NCBI GenBank assembly: GCA_001580565.1
Contig: LRBF01000230.1
Coordinates: forward strand, 62,001 to 126,000
Direction: 5' to 3'
From: Caballeronia megalochromosomata
GTDB lineage: Bacteria > Pseudomonadota > Gammaproteobacteria > Burkholderiales > Burkholderiaceae
Length of the DNA: 64,000 nucleotides
The translations under genes were made by a program, and so were the position numbers. Below are positions 46,055 to 55,376 of this stretch, in pieces (positions within the stretch are counted from its first letter, which is position 1; every line of letters starts with the position of its first letter). The notes beneath the pieces were generated by a model. The model had not been told where the DNA came from. It did not search any database and saw nothing but the letters and a program-made list of their open reading frames with translations.

Positions 46055-46080
46055 CAAACGAGACCGATCGGTCTCGTTTG
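46055..46080. promoter_or_regulatory. TetR-type operator, perfect 26-base palindrome
   Basis: The half-site CAAACGAGACCGA is followed directly by its exact reverse complement, giving 26 perfectly symmetric bases. The arm ACCGATCGGT with GAGAC flanks is typical of TetR operators. It lies between the TetR gene (start 45991) and the epimerase gene (start 46124), ending 43 bases before the latter. Confidence 0.8.
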
Positions 46081-46123
46081 AGTGACTTATCGATTCCGCA
46101 GGCAATTCATTGAGGAAAGCGTT

Positions 46124-47044
46124 ATGGAACTGTTCATTACAGGTGGTACGGGATACATCGGGCAAGCAGTCGCGCGCAGCGCGATCGGCCGCGGCCATCA
46201 GGTGACGGCGCTCGTGCGCGAAGAGACATCGGCGTCCGCGATTGCGCTGGCACGTCTCGGCGTGAAACTGCATGTTGGTGACTTGCGTGAGCCACGGTCT
46301 TTCGCAGCGACTGCTGCCGCCGATGGCGTGATGCACATGGCGTCGACCAACGATGCTTCCGCAGCCGCTGCTGACGCGACCGCGACTGAGGCGATGCTTT
46401 CGCATTTGCGTCCGGGCGCAGCGTTTGTCTATACGTCGGGCACGTGGGTCTACGGCAACACGGAGGGGGAGCCGGCGACCGAAGCATCGGCGCTGAACCC
46501 GACACCACTCATCGCCTGGCGGCCGGCGGTGGAACAACAGGTGCTGGCGTTAGCAGCTCGCCGCTCGATTGCTGCCGTGATCCTCAGGCCGGCGATGGTG
46601 CACGGCCACGGCGGCGGTGTCTTTGGCATGCTTGCCGGCTTGGTCCGTCAGACCGGCAGTGTGAGAGTCGTCGGCGATGGTCGCAACCACTGGCCTGCAG
46701 TCCACGTCGATGATCTCGCCACCGCCTACCTTATCGCGTTGGAGCGCGCGGCAAGCGGGGACGGTCGGGTCGCGGGACACATCTTCAACGTGGTCGCGGA
46801 AAATGCCATTCCCGTTGCCGAAATCGGTGAAGCGATTCGGGCCTCGGTCGGCGTCGATCGCGTCGAGTTTTGGCCGCTCGACGATGCCCGAAAATCGCTT
46901 GGGCCATTTGCTGACGCACTGGCGATCGACCAGACGGTGAGCGGTGACCATGCCCGCCGGGTTCTTGCGTGGGAACCCTACGGCCCCGGTCTGATTGCGG
47001 ACCTCTCTGGACAGGAGCACTTTCGGCAGAGCAACGGAGCATGA
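46124..47044 (+). CDS. NAD-dependent epimerase / extended SDR protein
   Basis: A 306-residue extended short-chain dehydrogenase. The Rossmann motif FITGGTGYIGQAVA is at residues 4-17, and YTSGTWVYGN contains the serine and Tyr region, but the canonical YxxxK is not obvious, as in many atypical members of this family. The start MELFITGG follows GAGGAAAGC. Its stop overlaps the DoxX-like ATG. It is divergent from a TetR repressor. Such genes are commonly induced by xenobiotics, but the substrate here is unknown. Confidence 0.88.
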   Translation: MELFITGGTGYIGQAVARSAIGRGHQVTALVREETSASAIALARLGVKLHVGDLREPRSFAATAAADGVMHMASTNDASAAAADATATEAMLSHLRPGAAFVYTSGTWVYGNTEGEPATEASALNPTPLIAWRPAVEQQVLALAARRSIAAVILRPAMVHGHGGGVFGMLAGLVRQTGSVRVVGDGRNHWPAVHVDDLATAYLIALERAASGDGRVAGHIFNVVAENAIPVAEIGEAIRASVGVDRVEFWPLDDARKSLGPFADALAIDQTVSGDHARRVLAWEPYGPGLIADLSGQEHFRQSNGA

Positions 47045-47391
47045 CGATGGCGTTAGACACTGCATCTCTTGAATCGATTCTCGCGACGATCGTAGCGGTT
47101 CTGTTCGCGGTTGCCGGGGTGGTCAATATCGCAGGACGCGGCGCGGTGAAGCGCGACTTCGCACGCTGGGGTTATCCGGCATGGTTTCGCATGCTCTGCG
47201 GCGCCCTGGAGTTGTTCAGTGCAGCGCTTCTTGCTGGACAACAAACCAGAGTCTTGGGCCTAACGCTCGCCGGTGCGATCATGGTCGGCGCACTCTTCAC
47301 GTTGCTGCGAAATCGGGAACCGTTCCGGCATCTCGCCCCAGCGCTGATCTTCTCGGCTCTCATTGTGGCTGCTGTCGCGGTACGCGCTTGA
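47041..47391 (+). CDS. DoxX-like small membrane protein
   Basis: A 116-residue protein with four hydrophobic segments (about residues 12-30, 50-68, 72-90 and 98-115), matching the DoxX/DUF4870-like size. AVAGVVNIAGRGAVKRDFARWGYP and LCGALELFSAALL are typical of DoxX-like family proteins. Its ATG overlaps the epimerase stop by four bases, indicating coupling; a second ATG two codons on is possible. Members are often linked to redox or solvent stress. Specific role unknown. Confidence 0.85.
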   Translation: MTMALDTASLESILATIVAVLFAVAGVVNIAGRGAVKRDFARWGYPAWFRMLCGALELFSAALLAGQQTRVLGLTLAGAIMVGALFTLLRNREPFRHLAPALIFSALIVAAVAVRA

Positions 47392-47628
47392 AGCTTCAGA
47401 GCGGAATTCAGCAGCCGGCGCCTGAGCAGCGAGGGTCGGCTAAGGCCGAATCGTGCCCACAACTTGCCGGCAGCGCTCGGCCATGACCCGCTGTTCGGCG
47501 AGCAGGACGTCCTGCCGTGGGGGCGGCCGCCCTACTAAGAAATTTGACGGACAGCATCGCGCGCGCAAGTGGACCGAGTCGCGTCACTGAGAGCCACGCT
47601 CAGCCGCTTGCTTCTGGACTAACAGAAG

Positions 47629-47966
47629 CACTGAAATACGCCGCTTCGAACTCGGGCGACTGCGTGACTTTGCGCGGCATCTACAACATTTCGGTAGGCG
47701 ACGAGGGCATCGCACGTGCCTTGAAGTCGAAAGGACGCGAACATTCCACCATCGTGATCGGGCACGAGTTGACGTCGATCAGCCGCTCACTCCTGATCGA
47801 AGGCGTCATGGACGCAGTGCTCGATCAAAGTCCGTTTGTCGAAGCCGTTCGGGCCGTCGAGGTGGTACTCGGACATTACAAGCGGGGAGCGCTCTCCAGC
47901 CTGCCGCTCCATACGCCAATCTCGATCTACCTTCAGGAAAACTTACCTCCAATCGGAATCGAATAG
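47629..47966 (+). pseudogene. LacI-family sensor-domain remnant, 5'-truncated
   Basis: The readable part begins near LRGIYNISVGDEGIARAL and runs through STIVIGHELTSISRSLLIEG to PISIYLQENLPPIG, which matches the last third of LacI-type regulators with a periplasmic-binding domain. No helix-turn-helix or hinge is upstream; the frame opens at a GTG at 47517 with unrelated text. At about 110 residues it cannot be a working repressor. Confidence 0.65.
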
Positions 47967-48288
47967 CATGGCGGAACGGCTGCCGGACTTCGACGGCTGA
48001 GTGGGTCAGCCGCATCCCTATCACGCGATCCTTGCCTGGCTGAGTCCGCGCATCGCGCGGCGCCCCAAAGGCGCGGACATTGGAACGCTTTCCGAGCATC
48101 GAGCCGGGTCGCGCACGGGCGGTCGTGAGTTGGTTACGGCCGTCCATGTCAGGTTGAAGGCTTATCCCGGCGACGTACTGTCGAATCGCAAGACTTTGGC
48201 GCGCCCATATGGGAACGGCAATTGCGTGTGCTTAGCCACGTTGAGCTACGTATGGACAAGGTGGGCTGTCGTGAATCTGGAGGAAAAA
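47967..48288. other. Intergenic region before the DUF2934 gene
   Basis: About 320 bases without a recognisable gene. Open frames cross it but none resembles a family before the ATG at 48289. No RNA gene or strong palindrome was seen. Confidence 0.45.
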
Positions 48289-48486
48289 ATGGAAGATCAG
48301 AAAGAGCAGGATCGCATTCGTCGCCGTGCATACGAATTGTGGGAGCGACAAGGTAGCCCGGAGGGTCGTGCGGAAGAATTTTGGGAACTCGCGAAAACGT
48401 CTCTTGCCGAGGAGACGTCTGAAATTTCAACAGACGAGAAAACGGCTGGGACAGATCCCGGACGCGACGCGCAAGCCGGGCGTTGA
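48289..48486 (+). CDS. DUF2934 small protein
   Basis: A 65-residue acidic protein. The core RIRRRAYELWERQGSPEGRA is the DUF2934 motif. GGAGG lies five bases upstream of the ATG, which fixes this start over a much longer open frame. DUF2934 proteins are common in Burkholderiaceae and rhizobia; the function is unknown. The stretch after its stop up to 48658 holds no gene. Confidence 0.78.
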   Translation: MEDQKEQDRIRRRAYELWERQGSPEGRAEEFWELAKTSLAEETSEISTDEKTAGTDPGRDAQAGR

Positions 48487-48658
48487 AAGCCGCACTTTGC
48501 GCATGGGAGGAATGCGGGCAGCTGCTCGCGCAGGGCTGTGGCTTGTAGGTCGCATCAAAGCATGGGACCGTATCATCATCGATCTGCCGGCCACTTCAAC
48601 TGAGGTTCGCCGAAAGTGGGCCCAATCGACATTGAAGCGAGCGTGAGGTTCATGCGAG

Positions 48659-49165
48659 CTACCGGCTGGCCAATTCCTTCCACTCGGCGCGATGACCGAT
48701 GCCGGCCAGGAAGGCTTCCAATGCATGCATGGAAAGTGCGACGCTGGCATTGTTCTCAAGCGGGTGGAAGACAAACGTCGACTCACGGCTCAGATCCGCG
48801 TCGAGAACAAGACGAACACGTCTGGCTGTGTCGTTGACCAGCGCCAAAGGGCTCAAGGCACCCGCTCGGATTCCCAGTAACTCGAAAAGCTTGTCGGAAG
48901 AAGCGAAGGAGAGCCGCCTGCTGCCAAGCGTTTGCGCTATCACAGCCAGGTCGAGCGCCTTTGCGGTCGTCGTCACGACAAGGAAGTAGTGCCCCTTCTT
49001 GTCCTGGAGCAGCAGGTTTTTGCAGCGCGCACCTTTCAGCGAGAGCGTCAGCGTCCCCGATTCGGCCATGTTCAGCACCGAGTCGTGTTCCTCACAAGAG
49101 AATGGAATCTCCCATTCGTCGAGGCGTTTCAGTAGTTCGTCTTTCCCAAGCATGTTGTCGTTCAA
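48659..49165 (-). CDS. ProX/YbaK-family aminoacyl-tRNA deacylase
   Basis: A 168-residue protein of the YbaK/ProX editing-domain family, ProXp-ala-like. It starts LGKDELLKRLDEWEIPF and carries the conserved lysine region LKGARCKNLLLQDKKG and LSPLALVND. Family members hydrolyse mischarged tRNA such as Ala-tRNA(Pro). It acts in the cytoplasm. It follows aspA by 58 bases on the same strand and may be read through, though there is no pathway link. Confidence 0.9.
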   Translation of the reverse strand: MNDNMLGKDELLKRLDEWEIPFSCEEHDSVLNMAESGTLTLSLKGARCKNLLLQDKKGHYFLVVTTTAKALDLAVIAQTLGSRRLSFASSDKLFELLGIRAGALSPLALVNDTARRVRLVLDADLSRESTFVFHPLENNASVALSMHALEAFLAGIGHRAEWKELASR

Positions 49166-49223
49166 TTCTCTCTACAGCGGGTCGACCCGCAGCCCGCCCG
49201 GGTGACCCGCGCCATTCAGGCGA

Positions 49224-50636
49224 TCAAGCTTCAAACACAGGATACGAAGCCTTGCGAATAGCCGCCATCGTGGCATCCGACGAGAGCAATCCGGACTCGT
49301 CGAGAATGGTCACGAGAGAGCGGCCTTCCGCAACGGACTGACGTGCAAGCTTGCTGACGCGAGCGTAGCCGATCTTCGGCACCAGCGCGGTTGCAACAGC
49401 CATCGACTCGATCAGATGCTTCTCGTTGCGTTCGGCGTCTGCCTGAATGCCTTTCACGCATTTCTCTGCGAACCGGTTGATGCCCTTCGTAAGCAAGGCG
49501 ATGCTGTCGAACACGCGCGACGCGACCACGGGTTCGAAGTGATTGATTTCCAGCTCGCCATACTGTACGGCCTGGGCGACGGCGACGTCGTTTCCGACGA
49601 CCGCGAAGCTCAACTGAATCATGGCCATCGGCAGAACGGGATTCACCTTGCCCGGCATGATCGATGAACCGGCCTGTGCCTCCGGCAGCGTTAGTTCGCC
49701 CAAACCGCCGACGGGGCCGGACGACAGGACCGTCAAGTCGGACGCGATTTTTGCGAGCGAGACAGCCGTGGTACGCAGTTCAGCCGAAACGCGGGAAAAC
49801 ACGTCCATGTTCTGCATCGCATCGAATGAGTTCTTCGGCGCCTGATATGCCACGCCGGTGATGTTGCCAAGGTGCGAGTAGACGTCGGCGCGGTAGCCCG
49901 CTGGAGCACCGAAGCCGGTTCCAATGGCGGTGCCACCCAGCGGGAGTGTGCGGAGCTTGTCGCGAACTACGGCAAGTTCTTCCGCCAGACGCTCGGTCAG
50001 CGATGCGTAGCCTCCGAACAACTGGCCCAGTCGCATCGGCTGACCGTCCTGCAGGCAAGTGCGACCCAGATGCAGAATATCTGCGAATTCGGCTGCCTTG
50101 CCATCGAAAAGAGAGGCGAGCCGCGAAACTTCCTTGATCAGCGGTCCGAGCATCGCATGGGTTGCGATCTTCAACGCCGCGGGATAAGCGTCGTTCGTCG
50201 ATTGGGAGGCATTCACGTGATCGTTGGGATGGACAATCTCATAGTTCCCAGGAGCGTGCCCCATGATCTGCTGGGCGCGGTTCGCAATGACCTCATTGAA
50301 GTTCATGTTGGTCGAAGTGCCGCCGGACCCTTCCATGAGGTCGACCACGAGTGAAGCGTCGCATCGTCCTTCGATGACGTCCTTGCACGCCTGCACGATC
50401 GCCACACATTGCTCTTTGCTGATCACGTCGTTGTCGAGGTTGGCCAGAGCGGCGGCCCACTTGACTTGCGCGAACCCATCCCGGAACTCCGGATAGTGAG
50501 CAACGCCGATCGCGGACACCGTAAGGTTCTCGACACCGCGGACGGTGTTGACACCATAGAGTTTGTCGCGAGGAATGCCGACTTCGCCGACGTAGTCGCG
50601 TTCGATTCGCTGCTCGCCCTGAGTAATACTATTCAT
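49224..50636 (-). CDS. aspA: Aspartate ammonia-lyase
   Basis: A 470-residue enzyme of the aspartase/fumarase superfamily, close to the usual 478. It carries the signature GSSIMPGKVNP with the catalytic serine, and GSGGTSTNMNFNEVIANRA and NDHVNASQSTNDAYP at the active site. It converts aspartate to fumarate and ammonia. The ATG overlaps the end of the upstream LysR gene by eight bases and has AAAGGA in range, so the two are co-transcribed. With the asparaginase and carrier genes upstream it completes asparagine degradation. Confidence 0.95.
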   Translation of the reverse strand: MNSITQGEQRIERDYVGEVGIPRDKLYGVNTVRGVENLTVSAIGVAHYPEFRDGFAQVKWAAALANLDNDVISKEQCVAIVQACKDVIEGRCDASLVVDLMEGSGGTSTNMNFNEVIANRAQQIMGHAPGNYEIVHPNDHVNASQSTNDAYPAALKIATHAMLGPLIKEVSRLASLFDGKAAEFADILHLGRTCLQDGQPMRLGQLFGGYASLTERLAEELAVVRDKLRTLPLGGTAIGTGFGAPAGYRADVYSHLGNITGVAYQAPKNSFDAMQNMDVFSRVSAELRTTAVSLAKIASDLTVLSSGPVGGLGELTLPEAQAGSSIMPGKVNPVLPMAMIQLSFAVVGNDVAVAQAVQYGELEINHFEPVVASRVFDSIALLTKGINRFAEKCVKGIQADAERNEKHLIESMAVATALVPKIGYARVSKLARQSVAEGRSLVTILDESGLLSSDATMAAIRKASYPVFEA

Positions 50637-51612
50637 GATTGATCCTTTCGCCAACGGTGATAAGTGTCTCTATGTCCGCGCCGAGCGCTTTCAGCCTCGG
50701 CAGGAATGATGTTTCGATAACATCACGTGCCGTAACGCACGCGTCATCGAAGAATGCGTTGTATTCGTCTCGTCGCGCCACAAGATAAAGCGAACGCTCC
50801 AGGCCCATCTTCTCCACGACGTGCGTAGTCACTCGTCCGGCATGTGTCACGGCTTGCAGAAGACACATGGGGGAGGTGATCGCCCATCCGATTCCTTCCG
50901 CAACCATCGAAGTCAGGGCATCGGCATTATCGAGTTCGAGTCGGTTCGGGGCGCGTACCTCGATACGCCGCAAGTACCGCTCGATCTGCATTCCCACCTG
51001 AGAGGTCCTGTTGAACCTCACGATGGGCAAGCTGTTCGCCAGAGTACGCAGATCCTCGAGGGTTCTGACCGGCCTCCTCAGATCCTTGGGCGTTACGACG
51101 AAGTAGCGCTCCGAAAACAATCGATATCGGACCACGTCATTCGCATCGATCAATGGGTCGCTCGTCACGATCAGGTCGAGGTCACGACGTAGGAGCGCTT
51201 CGCCCTGCTGGGGACTCAATCCTGTGCGTATCGATAACTGCGATACCTTGTTCAACAGGTTTTTCGTGAAGATCGAGCCGCAGGTCGAAGCGAACGAGTC
51301 CACCAGTCCAATGCGCAAGTCCGGTTTGATCCCTTGTCCTGCTTCGACCACTTGCGCCTTCAGATTTGCAATTTCCTCGCTCAACACGGCACCACGGTTT
51401 CGAAGCGCGATGCCGAATGGCGTCAATGCGAGCGGCCGGGTCGTACGGTTCACCAGCACGACGCCCAGTTCGTCTTCGAGTTGCCGGATGATCTGCGATA
51501 CCCCCGATTGGGAAATGCCCATCCTGGTTGCCGCCGCGGACATGCTTCCTTCTTCCGCGACGGCGACGAAGACCTGCACTGCGTGCATATCGATCGGCTT
51601 GTTCGGCGACAT
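50629..51612 (-). CDS. LysR-family regulator of the aspartate/asparagine cluster
   Basis: A 327-residue LysR protein. The start MSPNKPIDMHAVQVF fits the family; the frame extends 26 codons upstream without homology. The helix-turn-helix EEGSMSAAATRMGISQSGVS lies near residues 18-37. Unusually it is not divergent from its target but sits inside the leftward series and overlaps aspA by eight bases. It probably senses aspartate, asparagine or fumarate, as inference. Confidence 0.92.
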   Translation of the reverse strand: MSPNKPIDMHAVQVFVAVAEEGSMSAAATRMGISQSGVSQIIRQLEDELGVVLVNRTTRPLALTPFGIALRNRGAVLSEEIANLKAQVVEAGQGIKPDLRIGLVDSFASTCGSIFTKNLLNKVSQLSIRTGLSPQQGEALLRRDLDLIVTSDPLIDANDVVRYRLFSERYFVVTPKDLRRPVRTLEDLRTLANSLPIVRFNRTSQVGMQIERYLRRIEVRAPNRLELDNADALTSMVAEGIGWAITSPMCLLQAVTHAGRVTTHVVEKMGLERSLYLVARRDEYNAFFDDACVTARDVIETSFLPRLKALGADIETLITVGERINHE

Positions 51613-51680
51613 GACTCGTTTCCTTGCTATGAGCTTCGACTTATCGTCGCACGCCTGATCGCGGGCATCGAGATGGCAGG

Positions 51681-53078
51681 TCAGATGCACGACCTGCCAT
51701 GACTGGCTGCTGCGCCCGCGACAGTCGCTTCATGACGTTGCGCTTGCTGAGACGGATCTTCGGCGGCGCTATCGGATCGCACGTCAGAGAGGTTCTCGGT
51801 GCCGGTCTCGGGCGCCATCACGTGACAAAACACCCCACCGAAGAGCAGCACCGCGACGCAAACACCCAGAGCCGAATGAATGCCGACATGTTGAACCGCT
51901 ATCGGCAGCAGGAATGTGCTGATGGCGGAGCCGAAGCGACTGGATGCAACCGCCAGGCCAACGCCGGATGCTCGCAGATGAGTGGGAAAAAGCTCCGGCG
52001 GATAGACGAACTCGAGATTGGCTGCAGCCGAGAGAATGCACGCGAAGATGCCGAACGCGAGCATTGTGCCGACGGGCCCGAAGCTGCCATACGCGAGCAC
52101 GGCCAGACCGAGCGCGGCAAGGTAGAAGGTCCAGATGAGAAAGGTGCGGCGGGAGATCCTGTCGATCAGCAAGAGGCCGATGATGGCGCCCGCGAACAGC
52201 AGGACGTTGTAGACGAGGCCGCCGACGAACTTGTCTTTGACCTGCAGCGCCTCGAGCACCTTCGGCGCAAAGGTTCCCAATGCAAAGTAAGGAATGACCT
52301 GGCATGTGTAAAAGACGCATCCGACGAGCGCGTTCCTGCGCCAGCGCGGCGAGAACAACTCCGACCACGCGCCTCGACGTTGCTGAGGCGAAGCGCTCGA
52401 TGTCGAGAGCGTGGCTTCGGGCCCGAACTTGCGATGGATGATCGCCAGCGCTTCGTCGCCACGACCGCGCTTCATCAGCCACATCGGGGACTCGGGGACC
52501 ACGAGACGGAACGGAAGAATCAACAGGGCGGGAATGCCGCTCGCCGCAAGCATGATGCGCCAGGCGTCGGGGCCGATATCGCGCATCGCAAAACCAGCGA
52601 GGTAAGCGCCGACATATCCTGCGGCCCACGCTGCTGCAAGCACGCTGAGCAGGCGTCCGCGATAACGACGGGGCGAATACTCGGTGACCAGAGATTTGCT
52701 CACAACGTAATCGGCGCCGAGAATGAGACCCAGAACAAGGCGCAAAACCAGCAGTTGAACGGGGGACGTGACGAAGTACTGCGCCGCTGATACAACGGCG
52801 AAGAGCAGCATGTCGAATGCGAAAATCGTCCGGCGGCCGTATCTATCGGCGATGGGACCCGCGAACATGCTGCCGAAGAAAAGACCGGCCAGCGAGGCCG
52901 CGCCGAGCAGGCCCATCCACAGCGCGTCGAGATGCAGCGGACCCGCAGCCATGCTGACGGCAATGCCGATGATGCCAAGCACGAAACCGTCGCTGAACTG
53001 GCCCCCCGTTCCGCTCAACGCAACGCCTAGGTGGAATGGGCGAAGCGGTAGATCTTCGAGTAGTACCTGTTTGCTCAC
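51681..53078 (-). CDS. MFS transporter, sugar-porter/AAHS-like, probable amino-acid or dicarboxylate carrier
   Basis: A 465-residue 12-helix carrier. Loop motifs GPIADRYGRRT (between helices 2 and 3) and VTEYSPRRYRGRLLS are those of the MFS metabolite:proton symporters, and PESPMWLMKRGR is shared with sugar-porter relatives. It lies between the asparaginase and LysR-aspA genes on the same strand, so aspartate or asparagine uptake is the best guess; family membership does not prove it. The C-terminal tail is soluble and Ser/Ala/Gln-rich. Confidence 0.9.
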   Translation of the reverse strand: MSKQVLLEDLPLRPFHLGVALSGTGGQFSDGFVLGIIGIAVSMAAGPLHLDALWMGLLGAASLAGLFFGSMFAGPIADRYGRRTIFAFDMLLFAVVSAAQYFVTSPVQLLVLRLVLGLILGADYVVSKSLVTEYSPRRYRGRLLSVLAAAWAAGYVGAYLAGFAMRDIGPDAWRIMLAASGIPALLILPFRLVVPESPMWLMKRGRGDEALAIIHRKFGPEATLSTSSASPQQRRGAWSELFSPRWRRNALVGCVFYTCQVIPYFALGTFAPKVLEALQVKDKFVGGLVYNVLLFAGAIIGLLLIDRISRRTFLIWTFYLAALGLAVLAYGSFGPVGTMLAFGIFACILSAAANLEFVYPPELFPTHLRASGVGLAVASSRFGSAISTFLLPIAVQHVGIHSALGVCVAVLLFGGVFCHVMAPETGTENLSDVRSDSAAEDPSQQAQRHEATVAGAAASHGRSCI

Positions 53079-53324
53079 AATCGTCTCCTGTCTCTCGTTC
53101 TTGGTGCCCAGTTCGAACGGGCGCCTTGAGAGACAGTCTATGTTGACGAATTCAGGAAATCAGCAGGTGAGGCGGCAGTATCACCATTTCTAATACTACC
53201 TCGAAGCGCACCTGAATATGCGCGCGCGCGGAACGATTTCGAAAACGAAAACGGCCGGGCAGATGACTGCGCGGCCGCCGAATTGCCCATGGTGCGCCTC
53301 AGTGCTGACGTCAAACAAGGCACT

Positions 53325-54422
53325 TCAAAAGTGATGGAACATGTCCTGTACGCGGGTGGGATCGCTGGTTACCGTAAGCGCAAGCATCAAGAGGATGCGC
53401 GCTTTCTGCGGATTGAGATTGTCTCCAAGAAGACCGAGATAGGCCGGATCTTCGGGAACGTAGCCGCTGCCGGTTCTCGACGAACGGACAACGATAACGC
53501 CCTTGTCCACTGCCTTTTTGATCGACGGAAGCGTAAGAAGGGACTCGCTCCCGGCACCCACGCCGGCGACGACAATCCCGCGTGCGCCGTGCGCCACGGC
53601 GGCGTCGTACATGTACCCGCCATCATTCTGATGACCATAGACGATGTCCACTTCAGGAAGCGAGTCCAGCTTCGAAACATCGAACGGAGTTCGCGTCGTC
53701 TGAAGTTTCGTCACGGCGGTTTCGAAATGAGGCACCTGGTCGATCAGGGTTCCGATATAGCCATCGTCGGCGCTCTTGAAGGTATCGAGTGTGTTTGCGT
53801 TCGTTTTCGTCGTGTAGCGCGCCGAGCCGATCCGGTCATTCAACACGACCAAGACGCCACGTCCACGCGCATCGGGCGAAGCGGCGACGGTCACGGCCTG
53901 GAGGATATTGCCGGGTCCGTCCGCGCTGATCGCAGTCGATGGACGCATCGAACCGGTTACCACGACCGGTTTCTCGCTTTTGACAACGAGGTTGAGGAAG
54001 TAGGCTGTTTCCTCGAGCGTATCGGTTCCGTGGGTGATCACGACGCCTGCGATGTCCGGCTGAGCAAGAATCTGATTGACCCGTTTAGCCAGCTTCAGCA
54101 GGATTTCATTGGTGATGTTCTCGCTTCCGACGTTGGATATCTGCTCTCCCGAAACCTCGGCCACTTTTCCAAGTGACGGGACTGATTTCAACAACGCATC
54201 CGCGGTGAGAACGCCCGATTTATATCCTGTTGTCTGCGTTTCGCTTCCGCCGGTTCCGGCAATCGTGCCGCCCGTCGCCAGTACGGCAACGCGAGGCAGG
54301 GATGCATTTTCCTTCTGGGTTTGGACTTGAGATTGTGCGATCGCGGGTCCTGTCGAAATAAGGACCACGATCATGCAACCAGCGATTCTCACTCGTCTCA
54401 GCTTTGCGCGTACGTCTCTCAC
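53325..54422 (-). CDS. ansB: Periplasmic L-asparaginase, type II
   Basis: A 365-residue asparaginase. The active-site threonine motifs are both present: LATGGTIAGTGG and HGTDTLEETAYFL, with VTGSMRP and GHQNDGGYMYD following. I chose a GTG start at 54422 because CGGAG lies six bases before it and it gives a complete signal peptide (RAKLRRVRIAGCMIVVLI, then PAIA). An ATG 16 codons downstream is the alternative. It deamidates asparagine (possibly glutamine) to aspartate in the periplasm. The carrier, LysR and aspA genes follow on the same strand. Confidence 0.93.
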   Translation of the reverse strand: MRDVRAKLRRVRIAGCMIVVLISTGPAIAQSQVQTQKENASLPRVAVLATGGTIAGTGGSETQTTGYKSGVLTADALLKSVPSLGKVAEVSGEQISNVGSENITNEILLKLAKRVNQILAQPDIAGVVITHGTDTLEETAYFLNLVVKSEKPVVVTGSMRPSTAISADGPGNILQAVTVAASPDARGRGVLVVLNDRIGSARYTTKTNANTLDTFKSADDGYIGTLIDQVPHFETAVTKLQTTRTPFDVSKLDSLPEVDIVYGHQNDGGYMYDAAVAHGARGIVVAGVGAGSESLLTLPSIKKAVDKGVIVVRSSRTGSGYVPEDPAYLGLLGDNLNPQKARILLMLALTVTSDPTRVQDMFHHF

Positions 54423-54894
54423 AGCGAACTCCGAATTCGAAAGTGACGGGGCTGTCGCCGCGCAATCGTGCGAAGCGGACAACTGAATCGGACCCGGCCG
54501 ATGTTCGGTGGCGTGCATCGGGGGGCTGCGGCCCTCGAACGGTGCGAAGCCCGATGGAGGAAGTGTAGTGAGATGCTTTGCACGCCAAATTTGCTGTGCA
54601 CCACCATTACGAAAACTGATACTGCCGTCCACGTCGCGTGAACCTTGCGCTTTGTTGGAGCGTCTGTGCAGATGGGGTCGGCTGCAGAGTTTGAGCGCCG
54701 CAGTTGTACGGCGCACAATGGCGATTTCAGCAATCGGCCAGTTTGAGCCGGTCAAAAAACACTGCAGCGTAGACATTCAAAAATGTCTCCTCAGGCCGAT
54801 CAGCGGTCATACGGTCCGGCCTCAGAGCCGCACTGGGAGTCCTGAGCCGCACGCATTCAGGGTCGTTGTTCGCCTGCCCGATGGTGACCATCAA
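54423..54894. other. Intergenic region upstream of asparaginase
   Basis: About 470 bases with no supported gene. The left end should contain the asparaginase promoter; the right end runs into the truncated metal-efflux remnant. I see no RNA gene or strong palindrome. Confidence 0.45.
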
Positions 54895-55376
54895 GTCGAG
54901 TTCGAGGAACATGAGCACGATCACGACGATGCACAAGCGGCCGCGAACCGCGACCACAATATCCGTTCAGCCTACATTCACGTCATTGCCGACGCGGCGG
55001 TTTCCGTGCTGGCGATTATCGGCCTGTTGGCGCGTGCGTTTGGGTGGGTCTGATGGACACGCTTGCGGGTGTAATCGGGGCACTTGTGATTGCAAACTGG
55101 TCGTGGGGCTTGATGCGAGATACGGGCGGCATTCTGCTCGACATGGATCCCGACAAGCGCATGGCCGAGAACGTCCGCCATGTCATCGAAGACAACGGCG
55201 ACACCGCTCTCGACCCCCATGTCTGGCGCGTCGGTCCGGGGCATATGAGCGCGATCGTATCGGTGGCCACCGGTGAAGCACAGCGCAACCCGGGCTTCTA
55301 CCGCTCGGCGCTCAAGCGTTTCAAGGGACTGTCGCACGTGACGATCGAAGTGAATTCGACGCCCGCGGCGGCCTGA
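54895..55376 (+). pseudogene. DmeF-type cation diffusion facilitator, truncated and frameshifted
   Basis: The first readable part, HEHDHDDAQAAANRDHN then IRSAYIHVIADAAVSVLAI, is the His-rich loop and fifth helix of DmeF-type CDF metal exporters. It meets a TGA at 55051-55053 just where the family reads FGWVWMDPLAG. The next frame continues MDTLAGVIGALVIANWSWGL and LDPHVWRVGPGHMSAIV to a normal C-terminus. Restoring one G at about 55052 joins the two. The first four helices (about 190 residues) are missing, so the gene is dead on two counts. Confidence 0.85.
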
